A stretch of 64,000 nt of DNA from Pseudoteredinibacter isoporae (GTDB taxonomy: Bacteria > Pseudomonadota > Gammaproteobacteria > Pseudomonadales > Cellvibrionaceae): NCBI RefSeq assembly GCF_011602085.1, contig NZ_JAAONY010000001.1:186001-250000 (forward strand), given 5' to 3'. Of the stretch, positions 36,699-45,726 are shown in pieces. Made by a program: the position numbers and the translations under genes. The notes beneath the pieces were generated by a model. That model had not been told where the DNA came from and did not search any database. It saw only the letters and a program-made list of their open reading frames with translations. Within the stretch, counting starts at the first letter, position 1. Every line of letters starts with the position of its first letter.

Positions 36699-38150
36699 TC
36701 AGCGACGCCAGGCGTGCAATTTCTTAAGGATGCGCAGAGCCCACTGGGGAGCGTGTTTACGCTTCCACTGTCCTGCCAAATATTTATTCGCTTCACTGAA
36801 GCTTGGATAAATATGAATCGTACCCAGAATGTGATTTAAACCCTGGCCATTTTTCATGGCATTAACAAACTCGGTGAGCAATTCAGCGGCATGAGCACCG
36901 ACAATCGTGGCTCCGAGAATTTTGTCACTGCCTGCCTTCGTTAGCACTTTAATAAAACCTTTGGCCTCACCTTCAGCAAGCGCCCTGTCCATATCATCGA
37001 GGGGGAAGTTAATTACTTCATAAGCCACCGATTCGGTTTTCAACTCCGCCTCCAATTTGCCAACCGAAGCAATTTCAGGATCGGTAAATACCGCCTTGGG
37101 AACAATCCGGTAATCAACTTTGAATTTCTTCACGAAACCAAACAGCGCATTAACGGTAGCGTACCAGGCTTGATGGGAGGCCATATGGGTAAACTGATAA
37201 GGGCCAGCCACATCACCACAGGCCATAATATTTTTATGATTGCTGCGTAGGTATTCATCCACTTTCACAGTGCCATTGTCATTAAGCTCAACACCCACGT
37301 CTTCCAGACCCATGCCTTCGGTATTGGCCTGCCGTCCTACCGCCAATAGCAAATGCTGAAAGCTTTCCCATTGCTCACTGCCATCAGCAGTGCGTAACAA
37401 GGCCTCGATGGTTCCGTTCTCTCCAGCTCGCACTTCGCTGATGCTCGTGTTCAGTTTGACGTCAATACCTTCGTCCCGGAAGGTCTTCAACATAAACTCG
37501 CCAACTTCAGGTTCTTCTTTGTTCAGAATCGATGCCGAACGCTGCACCATACTGACCCGGGTTCCCAATCTCGAAAAGGCCTGGGTCATCTCACAGGCAA
37601 TCGCTCCGGAACCCATCACCAACATGGATTCAGGCAGCTCATCCAACTCCCAAATATTATCGGACGTCAGGTATTCGATGTTCTCCAGCCCGGGGATGTC
37701 AGGAATAAACGGTCGTGCACCCATCGCGAGAATAATGTGGCGGGCGCGAATTGTTTGATCGTTCACCAACACTTCGTTCGGCGAAATTAATGTCGCATCG
37801 CCGGTGACGCAATCCACCCCCAACGAGGTGTAGCGTTCGATTGAATCATTAGGCTCAATATGTTTGATCACCGATTGCACACGCCCCATGACCGCCGGAA
37901 AATCTACGGAAGCTTCAGCGACCTTCAAACCAAAACGATCAGATTCGGAAATCAAATGGCGGATCTTCGCCGAACGCAGCAGTGTTTTACTGGGCACACA
38001 ACCTGTGTTCAAACAGTCGCCACCCATTTTGTGGCGCTCAATCAATGTCACCTTGGCATTCAAGGTGGCGGCGATATTGGCAGAAATCAAACCAGCACTA
38101 CCGGCCCCGATTACGACAATATTGGTGTCAAACTTTTTATTGGAAAACAT
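36699..38150 (-). CDS. FAD-dependent pyridine nucleotide-disulfide oxidoreductase
   Basis: This 483-residue flavoprotein of the dihydrolipoamide dehydrogenase/mercuric reductase class has a FAD motif VVIGAGSAGLISANIAA, the redox disulfide in GGDCLNTGCVPSK, an NAD-binding motif MLVMGSGAIACEMTQAF and the FAD-binding MACGDVAGPYQFTHMA. The interface motif HIYPSFSEANK replaces the usual His-Pro-Thr. It lacks the N-terminal HMA domain and C-terminal Cys pair of true mercuric reductase, so mercury reduction is unlikely. The start at 38150 is chosen because it begins at the FAD fold and follows the TVP38 gene by 14 bp. The substrate is unknown. Confidence 0.9.
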   Translation of the reverse strand: MFSNKKFDTNIVVIGAGSAGLISANIAATLNAKVTLIERHKMGGDCLNTGCVPSKTLLRSAKIRHLISESDRFGLKVAEASVDFPAVMGRVQSVIKHIEPNDSIERYTSLGVDCVTGDATLISPNEVLVNDQTIRARHIILAMGARPFIPDIPGLENIEYLTSDNIWELDELPESMLVMGSGAIACEMTQAFSRLGTRVSMVQRSASILNKEEPEVGEFMLKTFRDEGIDVKLNTSISEVRAGENGTIEALLRTADGSEQWESFQHLLLAVGRQANTEGMGLEDVGVELNDNGTVKVDEYLRSNHKNIMACGDVAGPYQFTHMASHQAWYATVNALFGFVKKFKVDYRIVPKAVFTDPEIASVGKLEAELKTESVAYEVINFPLDDMDRALAEGEAKGFIKVLTKAGSDKILGATIVGAHAAELLTEFVNAMKNGQGLNHILGTIHIYPSFSEANKYLAGQWKRKHAPQWALRILKKLHAWRR

Positions 38151-38164
38151 AATCAGACCCGTGC

Positions 38165-38824
38165 TTAATCGCCTTTGCGCAGCGCTTTCAGTAAAGCTTT
38201 TGCCAGCCATGGGAAAACACCCAGGAGCACAAAAGCCAAAATAATTTGCGGTGTCAGCACACCGGATACACTCAGTTCTTCGACCGTAGCCAGCTGGGCA
38301 CCCGCATTCACATACACAGCCGTGCCGGCCAACATGCCAAGCTGGCTCACCCAGTAAAATGTCCAGGTTTTAATACGGCTCAGACCAAACACCAGGTTGA
38401 TCACGAAAAACGGAATCACCGGAATCAAACGCAAGGTGAACAAATAAAAACCACCTTCCTTCTCCAAGCCGTCATTGACCGTTTTCAAATGATCACCAAA
38501 TTTGCTCTGTACCCAATCGCCAAGCAGGCTGCGGGAGATCAAAAAGGCCAGTGTGGCACCGATGCTGCTGGCAAAAGACACCAACAGCAGCCCCCAGGAA
38601 AAGCCGAATACGGCCCCGGCAATCAAAGTCATGATCGCCGCACCCGGTAACGATGCCGCAGTGACACCCACATAAATGAGGAAAAACAACAAACCGGCTT
38701 TCAACGGCTGATCTGCCACCAACTGTTTGAAAAACGCCAACGACAGGTACTGCTCGCCCCCATTCAGATAGAAGGCGGCAATCGCAATAATCAGCACCGC
38801 AAGAATGGCGATTTTTTTAATCAT
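38165..38824 (-). CDS. TVP38/TMEM64 (DedA-like) membrane protein
   Basis: This 219-residue inner-membrane protein has a SNARE-associated/VTT domain: LFFLIYVGVTAASLPGAAIM, GAVFGFSWGLLLVSFASSIGA and FLISRSLLGDWV, then two or three C-terminal helices. The start at 38824 has AAGGA upstream. The wider family includes lipid scramblases and flippases in other organisms; the exact function here is unknown. It is co-transcribed with the flavin oxidoreductase downstream, a pairing that recurs in many bacteria and hints at a shared redox or membrane role. Confidence 0.9.
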   Translation of the reverse strand: MIKKIAILAVLIIAIAAFYLNGGEQYLSLAFFKQLVADQPLKAGLLFFLIYVGVTAASLPGAAIMTLIAGAVFGFSWGLLLVSFASSIGATLAFLISRSLLGDWVQSKFGDHLKTVNDGLEKEGGFYLFTLRLIPVIPFFVINLVFGLSRIKTWTFYWVSQLGMLAGTAVYVNAGAQLATVEELSVSGVLTPQIILAFVLLGVFPWLAKALLKALRKGD

Positions 38825-38899
38825 GATGAAATCCTTAAAATACTCACTCGCAGCAAGGTTTCTATGGTTGACACAGCGTACTCTGCAAATCACATAAAA

Positions 38900-38949
38900 G
38901 TGTCACAGGCCTCGCATATTATTGTAACAATCACGCTCGCGGCTATACT
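38900..38949 (+). promoter_or_regulatory. Candidate Pho box and −10 before ppk1
   Basis: Three imperfect heptamers spaced exactly 11 bp apart (GTGTCAC at 38900, CTCGCAT at 38911, TTGTAAC at 38922) resemble PhoB half-sites (consensus CTGTCAT). A TATACT (38944–38949) follows and could be the −10 box. The matches are 4–5 of 7 each, so this is a weak call, supported mainly by the spacing and by ppk1 often being phosphate-controlled. Confidence 0.3.
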
Positions 38950-39016
38950 CCTACGCTACACCATAGCTCCGTTAGCACAGCAACACTTAAACAAGCACCA
39001 CTTAAAACAAAGAACA

Positions 39017-41128
39017 ATGATGCCAAGCAACAAAGCCGACAAGAGCGCTCAAGACAGCTCTAACGAGATTGATATTAGCTCCCCGGAGTATTACATCAAT
39101 CGTGAACTCAGTCATTTGAAGTTTAACCAGCGCGTCCTGGCCCAAGCGCTGGATGAAAGTCACCCGCTTCTGGAACGCCTGAAGTTTCTGTTGATCTTCA
39201 GCTCCAACCTCGACGAGTTCTTTGAAATTCGCGTGGCCGGTTTGCACCAGCGCTTGAAGCTGGGTCGTGACAATCCCGGCCCGGATGGATTACTGCCCCA
39301 GCAAATCCTCGATCAGTTGGCCGAAGAGTGCCATGCGACCGTGCAGCTGCAATACGATACGCTCAACCATATTTTGATTCCCGCTATGGAGCAGGAAAAC
39401 ATTCGCTTCCTGCGCCGTCGCCAGTGGAGCGAAGCCCAGGCCGAATGGATTGCCGATTTTGTTCACACGCAAGTTTTGCCGGTTGTCAGCCCGATTGGAC
39501 TCGACCACGCCCACCCCTTTCCAAGACTGGTGAATAAAAGCCTGAACTTTATTGTCGAGCTGGAAGGCAAAGACGCCTTTGGCCGGGAGTCCGGTCTGGC
39601 CATTGTGCCAGCACCGCGCTCTTTGCCCCGCCTGATTCGCCTGCCCGATGAGCTGTGCGAACCCGGCGATAATTTTGTATTTCTGTCTTCGATGATTCAC
39701 GCCCATGCTGAAGAGCTGTTCCCCGGCATGCAGGTCAAAGGCTGCTACCAATTCCGGATAACCCGAAATGCGGACCTGGATGTGGATACCGAAGGTGTGG
39801 AAGATCTCGCCAGAGCCCTGCGCGGCGAACTGCATTCCCGCCGCTTTGGTAATGCGGTGCGTCTGGAAGTGGCCGATAACTGCCCGGATGCCATGGTGGA
39901 TTTCCTGCAAAAAGAAGTCGGCTTGAGTGACGACGAATTGTATCGCGTGAACGGTCCGGTAAACCTTAAGCGCATGATGAGCGTACCCGGCATGGTGAAC
40001 CGGCCGGATTTGCTCTACCCTGATTTTGCCCCTGGCCTGCCCAAGGGCCTGACTCGTAAAGACAATCTGTTTGACGCCCTGGCCGCCAAGGACCAGCTGC
40101 TTCTGCACCCCTTCGAATCCTTCAATCCAGTAGTGGATCTGTTACGGCAGGCCGCGAAAGACCCGGATGTCGTGGCCATCAAACAAACCCTATACCGTAC
40201 CGGCGACCAAAGCCCCATGGTAGAAGCCCTGATTGAAGCCGCCCGCCACGGCAAGGAAGTTACCGCGGTGGTCGAACTTCGTGCTCGCTTTGATGAAGAG
40301 GAAAATCTGGAACTGGCGAGCCGCCTCCAGGAAGCCGGCGCCGTGGTGGTATACGGCGTTGTGGGCTACAAAACCCACGCAAAAATGCTGCTGATTGTGC
40401 GCAAGGAAGCCGGCAAGCTGAAACGCTATATCCATTTGGGCACCGGCAACTACCACAGTGGCAATGCCCGCCTGTACACCGATTATTCATTGCTATCGGC
40501 CAACCCCGAACTGGGCGAGGATGTACACAAGGTGTTTCAGATGCTCACTGGCATGGGCAAAACCGAGCGTTCCAATCACCTTCTGCACGCGCCATTCACT
40601 TTAAAGAAGCAGTTGCTCAAGCTGATCGATGATGAGATTGAAGCCTGCAAAAAGGGCAAGGAAGGCCACATCATCCTGAAAGCCAATGGCCTTACCGAAC
40701 CCAAAGTTGTCCAGGCGCTCTATCGAGCCTCCCAGGCGGGGGTAAAAGTTGATCTGCTCATTCGCGGCATGTGCAGCCTGCGCCCGGGCCTGCCGCAGGT
40801 TTCCGAGAACATTCGCGTCTACTCCATCATCGGCCGTTTTCTGGAACATACCCGCGCCTATTATTTCGCCAACGCCAAACCCCAGGTCTACTGTGCCAGC
40901 GCGGATTTGATGGAGAGGAACCTGAATCGACGGGTAGAAACCTGCTTCCCGATTTCCAAATCCAACCTCGCCAAGCGAATCATTAATGAACTGCAAGGTT
41001 ATATCGACAGCGAGCTGGGACGCTGGGAGTTGAACTCGGAAGGTAACTACATTGCCCCCGGGGTAAAACAAAGCCCCGACGACAAACCCCAGCAACAGCA
41101 ACTGCTGGAATTGTTGGGGCAACTATAG
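39017..41128 (+). CDS. ppk1: Polyphosphate kinase 1
   Basis: This enzyme (703 residues from the ATG at 39017; a second ATG follows directly) makes polyphosphate from ATP reversibly. It begins with the PPK N-domain (EYYINRELSHLKFNQRVLAQA, FSSNLDEFFEIRVAG). The autophosphorylated histidine is His454 in GYKTHAKMLLIV. The second catalytic region includes LIRGMCSLRPGLP, and ADLMERNLNRRVETCFPI marks the C-domain. A longer frame from 38864 would add 51 non-conserved residues that run across the likely promoter. It is divergent from the TVP38 gene. Confidence 0.96.
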   Translation: MMPSNKADKSAQDSSNEIDISSPEYYINRELSHLKFNQRVLAQALDESHPLLERLKFLLIFSSNLDEFFEIRVAGLHQRLKLGRDNPGPDGLLPQQILDQLAEECHATVQLQYDTLNHILIPAMEQENIRFLRRRQWSEAQAEWIADFVHTQVLPVVSPIGLDHAHPFPRLVNKSLNFIVELEGKDAFGRESGLAIVPAPRSLPRLIRLPDELCEPGDNFVFLSSMIHAHAEELFPGMQVKGCYQFRITRNADLDVDTEGVEDLARALRGELHSRRFGNAVRLEVADNCPDAMVDFLQKEVGLSDDELYRVNGPVNLKRMMSVPGMVNRPDLLYPDFAPGLPKGLTRKDNLFDALAAKDQLLLHPFESFNPVVDLLRQAAKDPDVVAIKQTLYRTGDQSPMVEALIEAARHGKEVTAVVELRARFDEEENLELASRLQEAGAVVVYGVVGYKTHAKMLLIVRKEAGKLKRYIHLGTGNYHSGNARLYTDYSLLSANPELGEDVHKVFQMLTGMGKTERSNHLLHAPFTLKKQLLKLIDDEIEACKKGKEGHIILKANGLTEPKVVQALYRASQAGVKVDLLIRGMCSLRPGLPQVSENIRVYSIIGRFLEHTRAYYFANAKPQVYCASADLMERNLNRRVETCFPISKSNLAKRIINELQGYIDSELGRWELNSEGNYIAPGVKQSPDDKPQQQQLLELLGQL

Positions 41129-41186
41129 CTGGCGGAGCGCCTGCCAGCCCAGCGGGCAGAGGCAAAACACTGCTATATCAGCGACA

Positions 41187-41206
41187 AGAGCCTCCCCAGA
41201 GGCTCT
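41187..41206 (+). terminator. Hairpin after ppk1
   Basis: An 8-bp perfect stem (AGAGCCTC, loop CCCA, GAGGCTCT) lies about 60 bp after the ppk1 stop. It is not followed by a T-tract, so it may be a weak terminator or an RNA 3'-end protector. Confidence 0.4.
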
Positions 41207-41332
41207 AAGCTTATGCCGCAATTGACTCAGCAGGGCCATAACAGCTCTTGTTTCATCGCCAGCCAATCCTTATCATTACGCTAAATTTTCGTTGGCAGCC
41301 AAATGCCAAGCCTCATATTTCGGAGAAACCCC

Positions 41333-41656
41333 ATGAGTAGCATTGTTCACGTAACCGACAGCAGCTTTGAAGCCGACGTTTTAAACGCCGAAGGCCCAGT
41401 ACTGGTTGATTTTTGGGCAGAGTGGTGCGGCCCATGCAAGATGATCGCTCCTGTTCTGGACGAGCTGTCCAGCGATTACGGTGACAAAATCAAGATCTGC
41501 AAAATGGATGTTGATGCCAACAAGGAAACTCCAGCCAAATTCAATATCCGTGGTATTCCTACCCTGATGATCTTCAAGGGCGGCTCCATGGAATCCATGA
41601 AAGTGGGCGCTCTGTCCAAAACCCAGCTGGTTGAGTTCATCGACACCAGCCTGTAA
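41333..41656 (+). CDS. trxA: Thioredoxin
   Basis: This 107-residue thioredoxin reduces disulfides in cytoplasmic proteins such as ribonucleotide reductase. The active site is WCGPCK in VDFWAEWCGPCKMIAP; the cis-proline loop is RGIPTLMIF. The start at 41333 (MSSIVHVTDSSFE) has GGAG upstream; 10 extra codons are open before it. It lies upstream of rho, the usual trxA–rho pairing. Confidence 0.97.
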   Translation: MSSIVHVTDSSFEADVLNAEGPVLVDFWAEWCGPCKMIAPVLDELSSDYGDKIKICKMDVDANKETPAKFNIRGIPTLMIFKGGSMESMKVGALSKTQLVEFIDTSL

Positions 41657-41666
41657 TTTGGCCAAA

Positions 41667-41687
41667 CGGCGGCCATACGGGCCGCCG
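41667..41687 (+). terminator. Hairpin after trxA
   Basis: An 8-bp GC stem (CGGCGGCC, loop ATACG, GGCCGCCG) starts 11 bp after the trxA stop. The T-tract is missing, so termination is uncertain. Confidence 0.4.
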
Positions 41688-41692
41688 AAGCC

Positions 41693-41720
41693 TTGCAAGG
41701 GGCAAAAAGTACGCTATAAT
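41693..41720 (+). promoter_or_regulatory. Promoter of rho
   Basis: TTGCAA (41693–41698), a 16-bp spacer and a perfect TATAAT (41715–41720) form a good sigma-70 promoter reading toward rho. This leaves a leader of about 315 nt. Confidence 0.7.
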
Positions 41721-42041
41721 CCTGCCTATTAAGCGCGTTTCGCGGCTAATCTTCCCAATAGATTCTCCACAGCTAGCTATTAGACCCAACGAACGGTTTC
41801 TATTTTCCTTTCGATTTACTGTGCTGATTCAATGGAACATTGCCATTACCCTATAGCAGTATTCGCGCGAGCTGGTAAAGCGGTAACAACAACGATAGCC
41901 CCGCAGGCCTGCAATCCATATTCCTTGAATTTGAGCGCAGTTAAGCTCAAAGGTTAGAAATTTACAGTTATATTGATCTAAACATAACGTTCACTCACCA
42001 CTGGCCACTTCTCTCGGCCTTCTTTTTCCAATTCTAATTCT
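41721..42041 (+). promoter_or_regulatory. Long untranslated leader of rho
   Basis: There are about 315 nt of non-coding sequence between the rho promoter and its ATG. It contains a 7-bp hairpin TTTGAGC/GCTCAAA (41930–41951) and C/T-rich stretches. Rho genes are commonly autoregulated by Rho-dependent termination in such leaders; whether that happens here is inferred. Confidence 0.5.
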
Positions 42042-43301
42042 ATGAATTTAACAGACCTAAAAACCAAACCTATTGAAGAACTGCTGAATATTGCAAAAGA
42101 CGTAGGCCTCGACAATGTTGGCCGCTCTCGCAAGCAGGACATTATTTTTAACATCCTCAAGCGCCACGCCAAAAGCGGCGAAGACATCTACGGAGATGGC
42201 GTGCTTGAGATTCTGCAAGATGGTTTTGGTTTTCTGCGCTCCGCAGATTCGTCCTACCTGGCCGGCCCCGATGACATCTATGTATCCCCGAGCCAAATTC
42301 GACGCTTCAATCTGCGCACCGGTGACACCATTGCCGGAAAGATTCGCCCCCCTAAAGAAGGCGAGCGCTATTTTGCCCTGTTAAAAGTTGGCCAGATCAA
42401 CTTTGATAAGCCCGAGAACTCCAAAAACAAAATCCTCTTTGAAAACTTAACCCCCCTGTTTCCGGACGAGCGTCTGCACCTGGAAGCCGGTAACGGTTCT
42501 ACTGAGGATTTGACCGGTCGTATCATCGATCTGGTTGCCCCCATCGGTAAAGGTCAACGCGGTTTGATCGTTGCACCACCGAAGGCCGGTAAAACCATCA
42601 TGATGCAGAACATCGCCCAGGCGATTACCCGCAACAACCCCGAGGTTCACCTGATCGTATTGCTGATCGATGAACGTCCTGAAGAAGTTACCGAAATGCA
42701 GCGTTCTGTACGCGGCGAAGTGGTAGCCTCTACTTTCGATGAGCCACCTTCGCGCCACGTACAGGTTGCCGAAATGGTTATCGAGAAAGCCAAGCGCCTG
42801 GTTGAGCACAAGAAAGACGTTGTGATTCTGCTCGACTCCATCACTCGTCTGGCACGCGCCTACAACACCGTAATCCCAAGCTCCGGTAAAGTACTTACCG
42901 GTGGTGTTGACGCCCATGCTTTGGAGCGCCCGAAACGTTTCTTCGGTGCCGCCCGTAACATTGAAGAAGGTGGCAGCCTGTCAATCGTTGCAACGGCCCT
43001 GATCGATACCGGCTCCAAAATGGACGAGGTGATCTACGAAGAATTTAAAGGTACCGGTAACCAGGAATTGCACCTGGATCGCAAGGTCGCCGAAAAGCGT
43101 GTTTATCCGGCCATCAATGTACGTCGCTCCGGTACTCGTCGCGAAGACCTGTTGATGAAAGAAGACGAAATGCAGCGCGTGTGGATTTTGCGCAAACTGC
43201 TGCATGATATGGAAGACATTGCCGCAACCGAGTTTTTGGTTGATCGCCTGAAAGACTTCAAGACCAACGATGAATTCTTCCTGTCGATGAAACGCAAATA
43301 A
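42042..43301 (+). CDS. rho: Transcription termination factor Rho
   Basis: This 419-residue hexameric RNA helicase ends transcription at Rho-dependent sites. The N-terminal RNA-binding domain ([15 protein letters not shown], the cold-shock fold around [14 protein letters not shown]) is followed by the ATPase core: Walker [27 protein letters not shown], the Q-loop/secondary RNA site region TRLARAYN and the R-loop region [12 protein letters not shown]. Length and sequence are those of standard Rho. No Shine-Dalgarno is evident before the ATG. Confidence 0.98.
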   Translation: MNLTDLKTKPIEELLNIAKDVGLDNVGRSRKQDIIFNILKRHAKSGEDIYGDGVLEILQDGFGFLRSADSSYLAGPDDIYVSPSQIRRFNLRTGDTIAGKIRPPKEGERYFALLKVGQINFDKPENSKNKILFENLTPLFPDERLHLEAGNGSTEDLTGRIIDLVAPIGKGQRGLIVAPPKAGKTIMMQNIAQAITRNNPEVHLIVLLIDERPEEVTEMQRSVRGEVVASTFDEPPSRHVQVAEMVIEKAKRLVEHKKDVVILLDSITRLARAYNTVIPSSGKVLTGGVDAHALERPKRFFGAARNIEEGGSLSIVATALIDTGSKMDEVIYEEFKGTGNQELHLDRKVAEKRVYPAINVRRSGTRREDLLMKEDEMQRVWILRKLLHDMEDIAATEFLVDRLKDFKTNDEFFLSMKRK

Positions 43302-43323
43302 GCGTCAAACATCAGAAGCATTC

Positions 43324-43352
43324 AAACGGCACCTCATTGGGTGCCGTTTTTG
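43324..43352 (+). terminator. Intrinsic terminator of rho
   Basis: A 10-bp stem (AAACGGCACC with GGTGCCGTTT, loop TCATTG) runs into a T-tract 23 bp after the rho stop codon. Confidence 0.85.
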
Positions 43353-43497
43353 TATTTACGGTCGCAAAGCCCCATAGAGTCAGGGGTTTATAGAATTTAT
43401 TGTCCTTAGCGTGTAGCATCTATGATCGAGTACCCGCAGGAAGGCGTACAAACAGTTAGCGAAAAGTCGCGAAATACGCCGTGCAATAAGGGAAAAG

Positions 43498-43863
43498 ATG
43501 AATACACGCTTAGCCAAAATACATATACGCAATTTACGCCTGCGAACTCTGATCGGCTTTAATCCCGAGGAAAGAGAAAAACATCAGGATGTTGTGATCA
43601 ACGCTGAAATTCACTATATGGCCAATCCGGCCATTGCCAGTGACGACGTTGATAGCGCACTGAATTACAAAACCATTTGTAAGGCCATCATCCAGCATGT
43701 GGAACAGGGGCAATTTTTATTGCTCGAAAAACTGGTCAGTGATGTACTGGAAATATGCAGTGAGCACCCCAGCATTGAATATGCTGAAGTCTGCATTGAT
43801 AAACCCCACGCTTTGCGCTTTGCCGATTCGGTCGCTCTGAGCCTGTGCTACCATAAATCCTAG
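43498..43863 (+). CDS. folX: Dihydroneopterin triphosphate 2'-epimerase FolX
   Basis: This 121-residue protein belongs to the FolB/FolX fold family. [40 protein letters not shown] and [16 protein letters not shown] match the FolX branch rather than FolB (dihydroneopterin aldolase) as I recall them. FolX makes the monapterin epimer of dihydroneopterin triphosphate. It is followed 8 bp later by folE, which makes its substrate from GTP. GGGAAAAG lies just before the ATG. Confidence 0.85.
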   Translation: MNTRLAKIHIRNLRLRTLIGFNPEEREKHQDVVINAEIHYMANPAIASDDVDSALNYKTICKAIIQHVEQGQFLLLEKLVSDVLEICSEHPSIEYAEVCIDKPHALRFADSVALSLCYHKS

Positions 43864-43871
43864 GAAACACC

Positions 43872-44549
43872 ATGAACAAAGCGATAGCCCCCATTAGCAA
43901 AGAAAACAGCATCAGCCCGGAAGCTCAGAAGGTGCAAGCTGCCCTGGCCGCTGTCGGCCTGGAAACCCCCATGCTGGCCAAACAGCTGAGCAATGAGGAG
44001 AAGTATCAGCGCATCAAGGAATTGATGACTGAGGTCGTTAGCACCCTTGGTTTGGATTTAAACGACGACAGCCTCGCTGAAACCCCTCACCGCATAGCCA
44101 AAATGTACGTTCATGAGATTTTTTCCGGCCTGGATTACAGTAAGTTTCCCAAGATTGCTCTGATCGAAAATAAAATGGCCGTGGATGAGATGATCAAGGT
44201 GCGGGACATCGACATGACCAGCACCTGCGAACACCATTTCGTCACCATCGATGGCACTGCCAAAGTCGCTTATATCCCCGGCGATAAAATTATCGGCCTG
44301 TCCAAGATCAATCGCATCGTGCGCTTTTTTGCCCAACGTCCGCAGGTTCAGGAACGCCTGACCCAACAAGTGCTCGTGGCACTGCAAACCTTGCTGGAAA
44401 CCGAGAATGTGGCCGTCAGCATGGAAGCGACCCATTACTGTGTGAAATCCCGCGGCGTTATGGACAGCAGCTCACAAACCAGCACCATGGCACTCGGCGG
44501 CTGTTTCAAAAACGACAAAAGCTTCCGCGCTGAATTTCTCAGTAATTAG
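43872..44549 (+). CDS. folE: GTP cyclohydrolase I
   Basis: This 225-residue enzyme converts GTP to 7,8-dihydroneopterin triphosphate, the first pterin step. The zinc site is in [15 protein letters not shown], with the second Cys in [31 protein letters not shown] is the family signature. About 45 N-terminal residues before [10 protein letters not shown] are a variable extension. It is in an operon with folX, suggesting use for tetrahydromonapterin as well as folate. Confidence 0.96.
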   Translation: MNKAIAPISKENSISPEAQKVQAALAAVGLETPMLAKQLSNEEKYQRIKELMTEVVSTLGLDLNDDSLAETPHRIAKMYVHEIFSGLDYSKFPKIALIENKMAVDEMIKVRDIDMTSTCEHHFVTIDGTAKVAYIPGDKIIGLSKINRIVRFFAQRPQVQERLTQQVLVALQTLLETENVAVSMEATHYCVKSRGVMDSSSQTSTMALGGCFKNDKSFRAEFLSN

Positions 44550-44697
44550 CCCCAACAATGATGGCTGCACCTAAGTCTTAAGCCTGGGTACAGCCAAAGC
44601 CTCTATACTCCTCCACGTTCCCCTGGCGAGCCCTGAAACTTAGCGCTATGCTAGGACTCGCTGTATTTAATAGCAGACCATTTTTTAGGAGATTTTT

Positions 44698-45495
44698 ATG
44701 GACGCTGTTTCCCAGTTTGTTGCCGCTTGGGCCCCGCAAATCGGCCTGGCGCTTGTCGTTCTCGTTGTTGGTTGGTGGTTGATTGGCAAGGTCGTCAATC
44801 TGACCGTTAAAGCCATGGAGAAAAACGAATTAGACGTCACCCTTCAACGCTTCCTGAGCAGTATCATTGGCATCGGTTTGAAAGCGCTGCTGATCATCAG
44901 CGTGGCGTCCATGGTGGGTATTGCAACCACATCATTTATCGCCGTTTTAGGTGCCGCAGGTTTAGCCGTTGGCTTGGCGCTTCAAGGCAGCCTGTCAAAC
45001 TTTGCTGGCGGTGTTTTGTTGATTTTGTTCAAGCCATACAAAGTGGGTGACTTTATCGAAACCCAGGGTCACGCCGGTGTTGTTCAGTCTATCCAGATTT
45101 TTAATACCATTTTGAAAACCGGTGACAACAAAACCATCATCATTCCAAACGGTCCGATTTCCAATGGCAGCATCACTAACTACTCGACCGAAGCAACTCG
45201 TCGTGTTGATATGAGCTTTGGCATTGGCTATGACGATGACATCGACGGCGCACGCGCTGCTCTGGAAGAAATCATCGCTGCAGACGATCGCATTCTGAAA
45301 GACCCAGCTCACTTGATTGTGGTTGCAGAACTGGCCGACAGCTCTGTGAACTTCACGGTTCGTGTCTGGGTGAACTCAGCCGATTACTGGGGTGTGTTCT
45401 TCGCGATGCAGGAACAAGTTAAGAAAACCTTCGACGCCAAGGAAATTTCCATTCCTTACCCTCAGCAGGATGTACATCTGCACAAGGTCGACTGA
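44698..45495 (+). CDS. Small mechanosensitive channel (MscS family)
   Basis: This 265-residue MscS-type channel releases solutes on hypo-osmotic shock. Three N-terminal membrane helices are visible, with the pore helix AAGLAVGLALQGSLSNFAGG. The beta domain KPYKVGDFIETQGHAGVVQ and the cytoplasmic vestibule with TIIIPNGPISNGSITNYS follow. Length is close to E. coli MscS. AGGAG precedes the ATG. A hairpin follows the gene. Confidence 0.95.
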   Translation: MDAVSQFVAAWAPQIGLALVVLVVGWWLIGKVVNLTVKAMEKNELDVTLQRFLSSIIGIGLKALLIISVASMVGIATTSFIAVLGAAGLAVGLALQGSLSNFAGGVLLILFKPYKVGDFIETQGHAGVVQSIQIFNTILKTGDNKTIIIPNGPISNGSITNYSTEATRRVDMSFGIGYDDDIDGARAALEEIIAADDRILKDPAHLIVVAELADSSVNFTVRVWVNSADYWGVFFAMQEQVKKTFDAKEISIPYPQQDVHLHKVD

Positions 45496-45510
45496 TTTAA
45501 AAGACCTATT

Positions 45511-45542
45511 TTGGGAGGCCTGATACAGGCTTCCCAATTCCC
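45511..45542 (+). terminator. Hairpin terminator after the MscS gene
   Basis: A 12-bp stem with one G·T pair (TTGGGAGGCCTG, loop ATA, CAGGCTTCCCAA) lies 15 bp after the stop. It is followed by only a short T-poor tail (TTCCCT), so efficiency is uncertain. Confidence 0.5.
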
Positions 45543-45609
45543 TGCTCCTGCCTTTGGCCGCTTCCTTCTACATTCTTGCTTCACCAAACCACTTGCGATT
45601 TGCGCCTTC

Positions 45610-45716
45610 GACTATTTACTAATTGCCCCTGAAAAGGTTCTGTGTTTTTATGCGCAGCTTGCCGAGGTACAACAATAGTCCATAAACACCTTAGCCCTTG
45701 TTTCAACCGACTATTG
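45610..45716 (+). promoter_or_regulatory. Repeated GACTATT motif upstream of nhaD
   Basis: GACTATT occurs at 45610–45616 and 45709–45715, and its inverse (CAATAGTC) at 45673–45680. The last two form an 8-bp inverted repeat (CAATAGTC/GACTATTG) with a 28-nt loop whose right arm ends 10 bp before the nhaD ATG. It could be an operator or an RNA hairpin beside the ribosome-binding site. Confidence 0.35.
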
Positions 45717-45726
45717 AGAGCGCAAA

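Noticed and set aside
36699-38150. Mercuric reductase (merA)
   Set aside because: No HMA domain, no C-terminal Cys pair and no other mer genes; only the general flavin disulfide reductase fold is supported.
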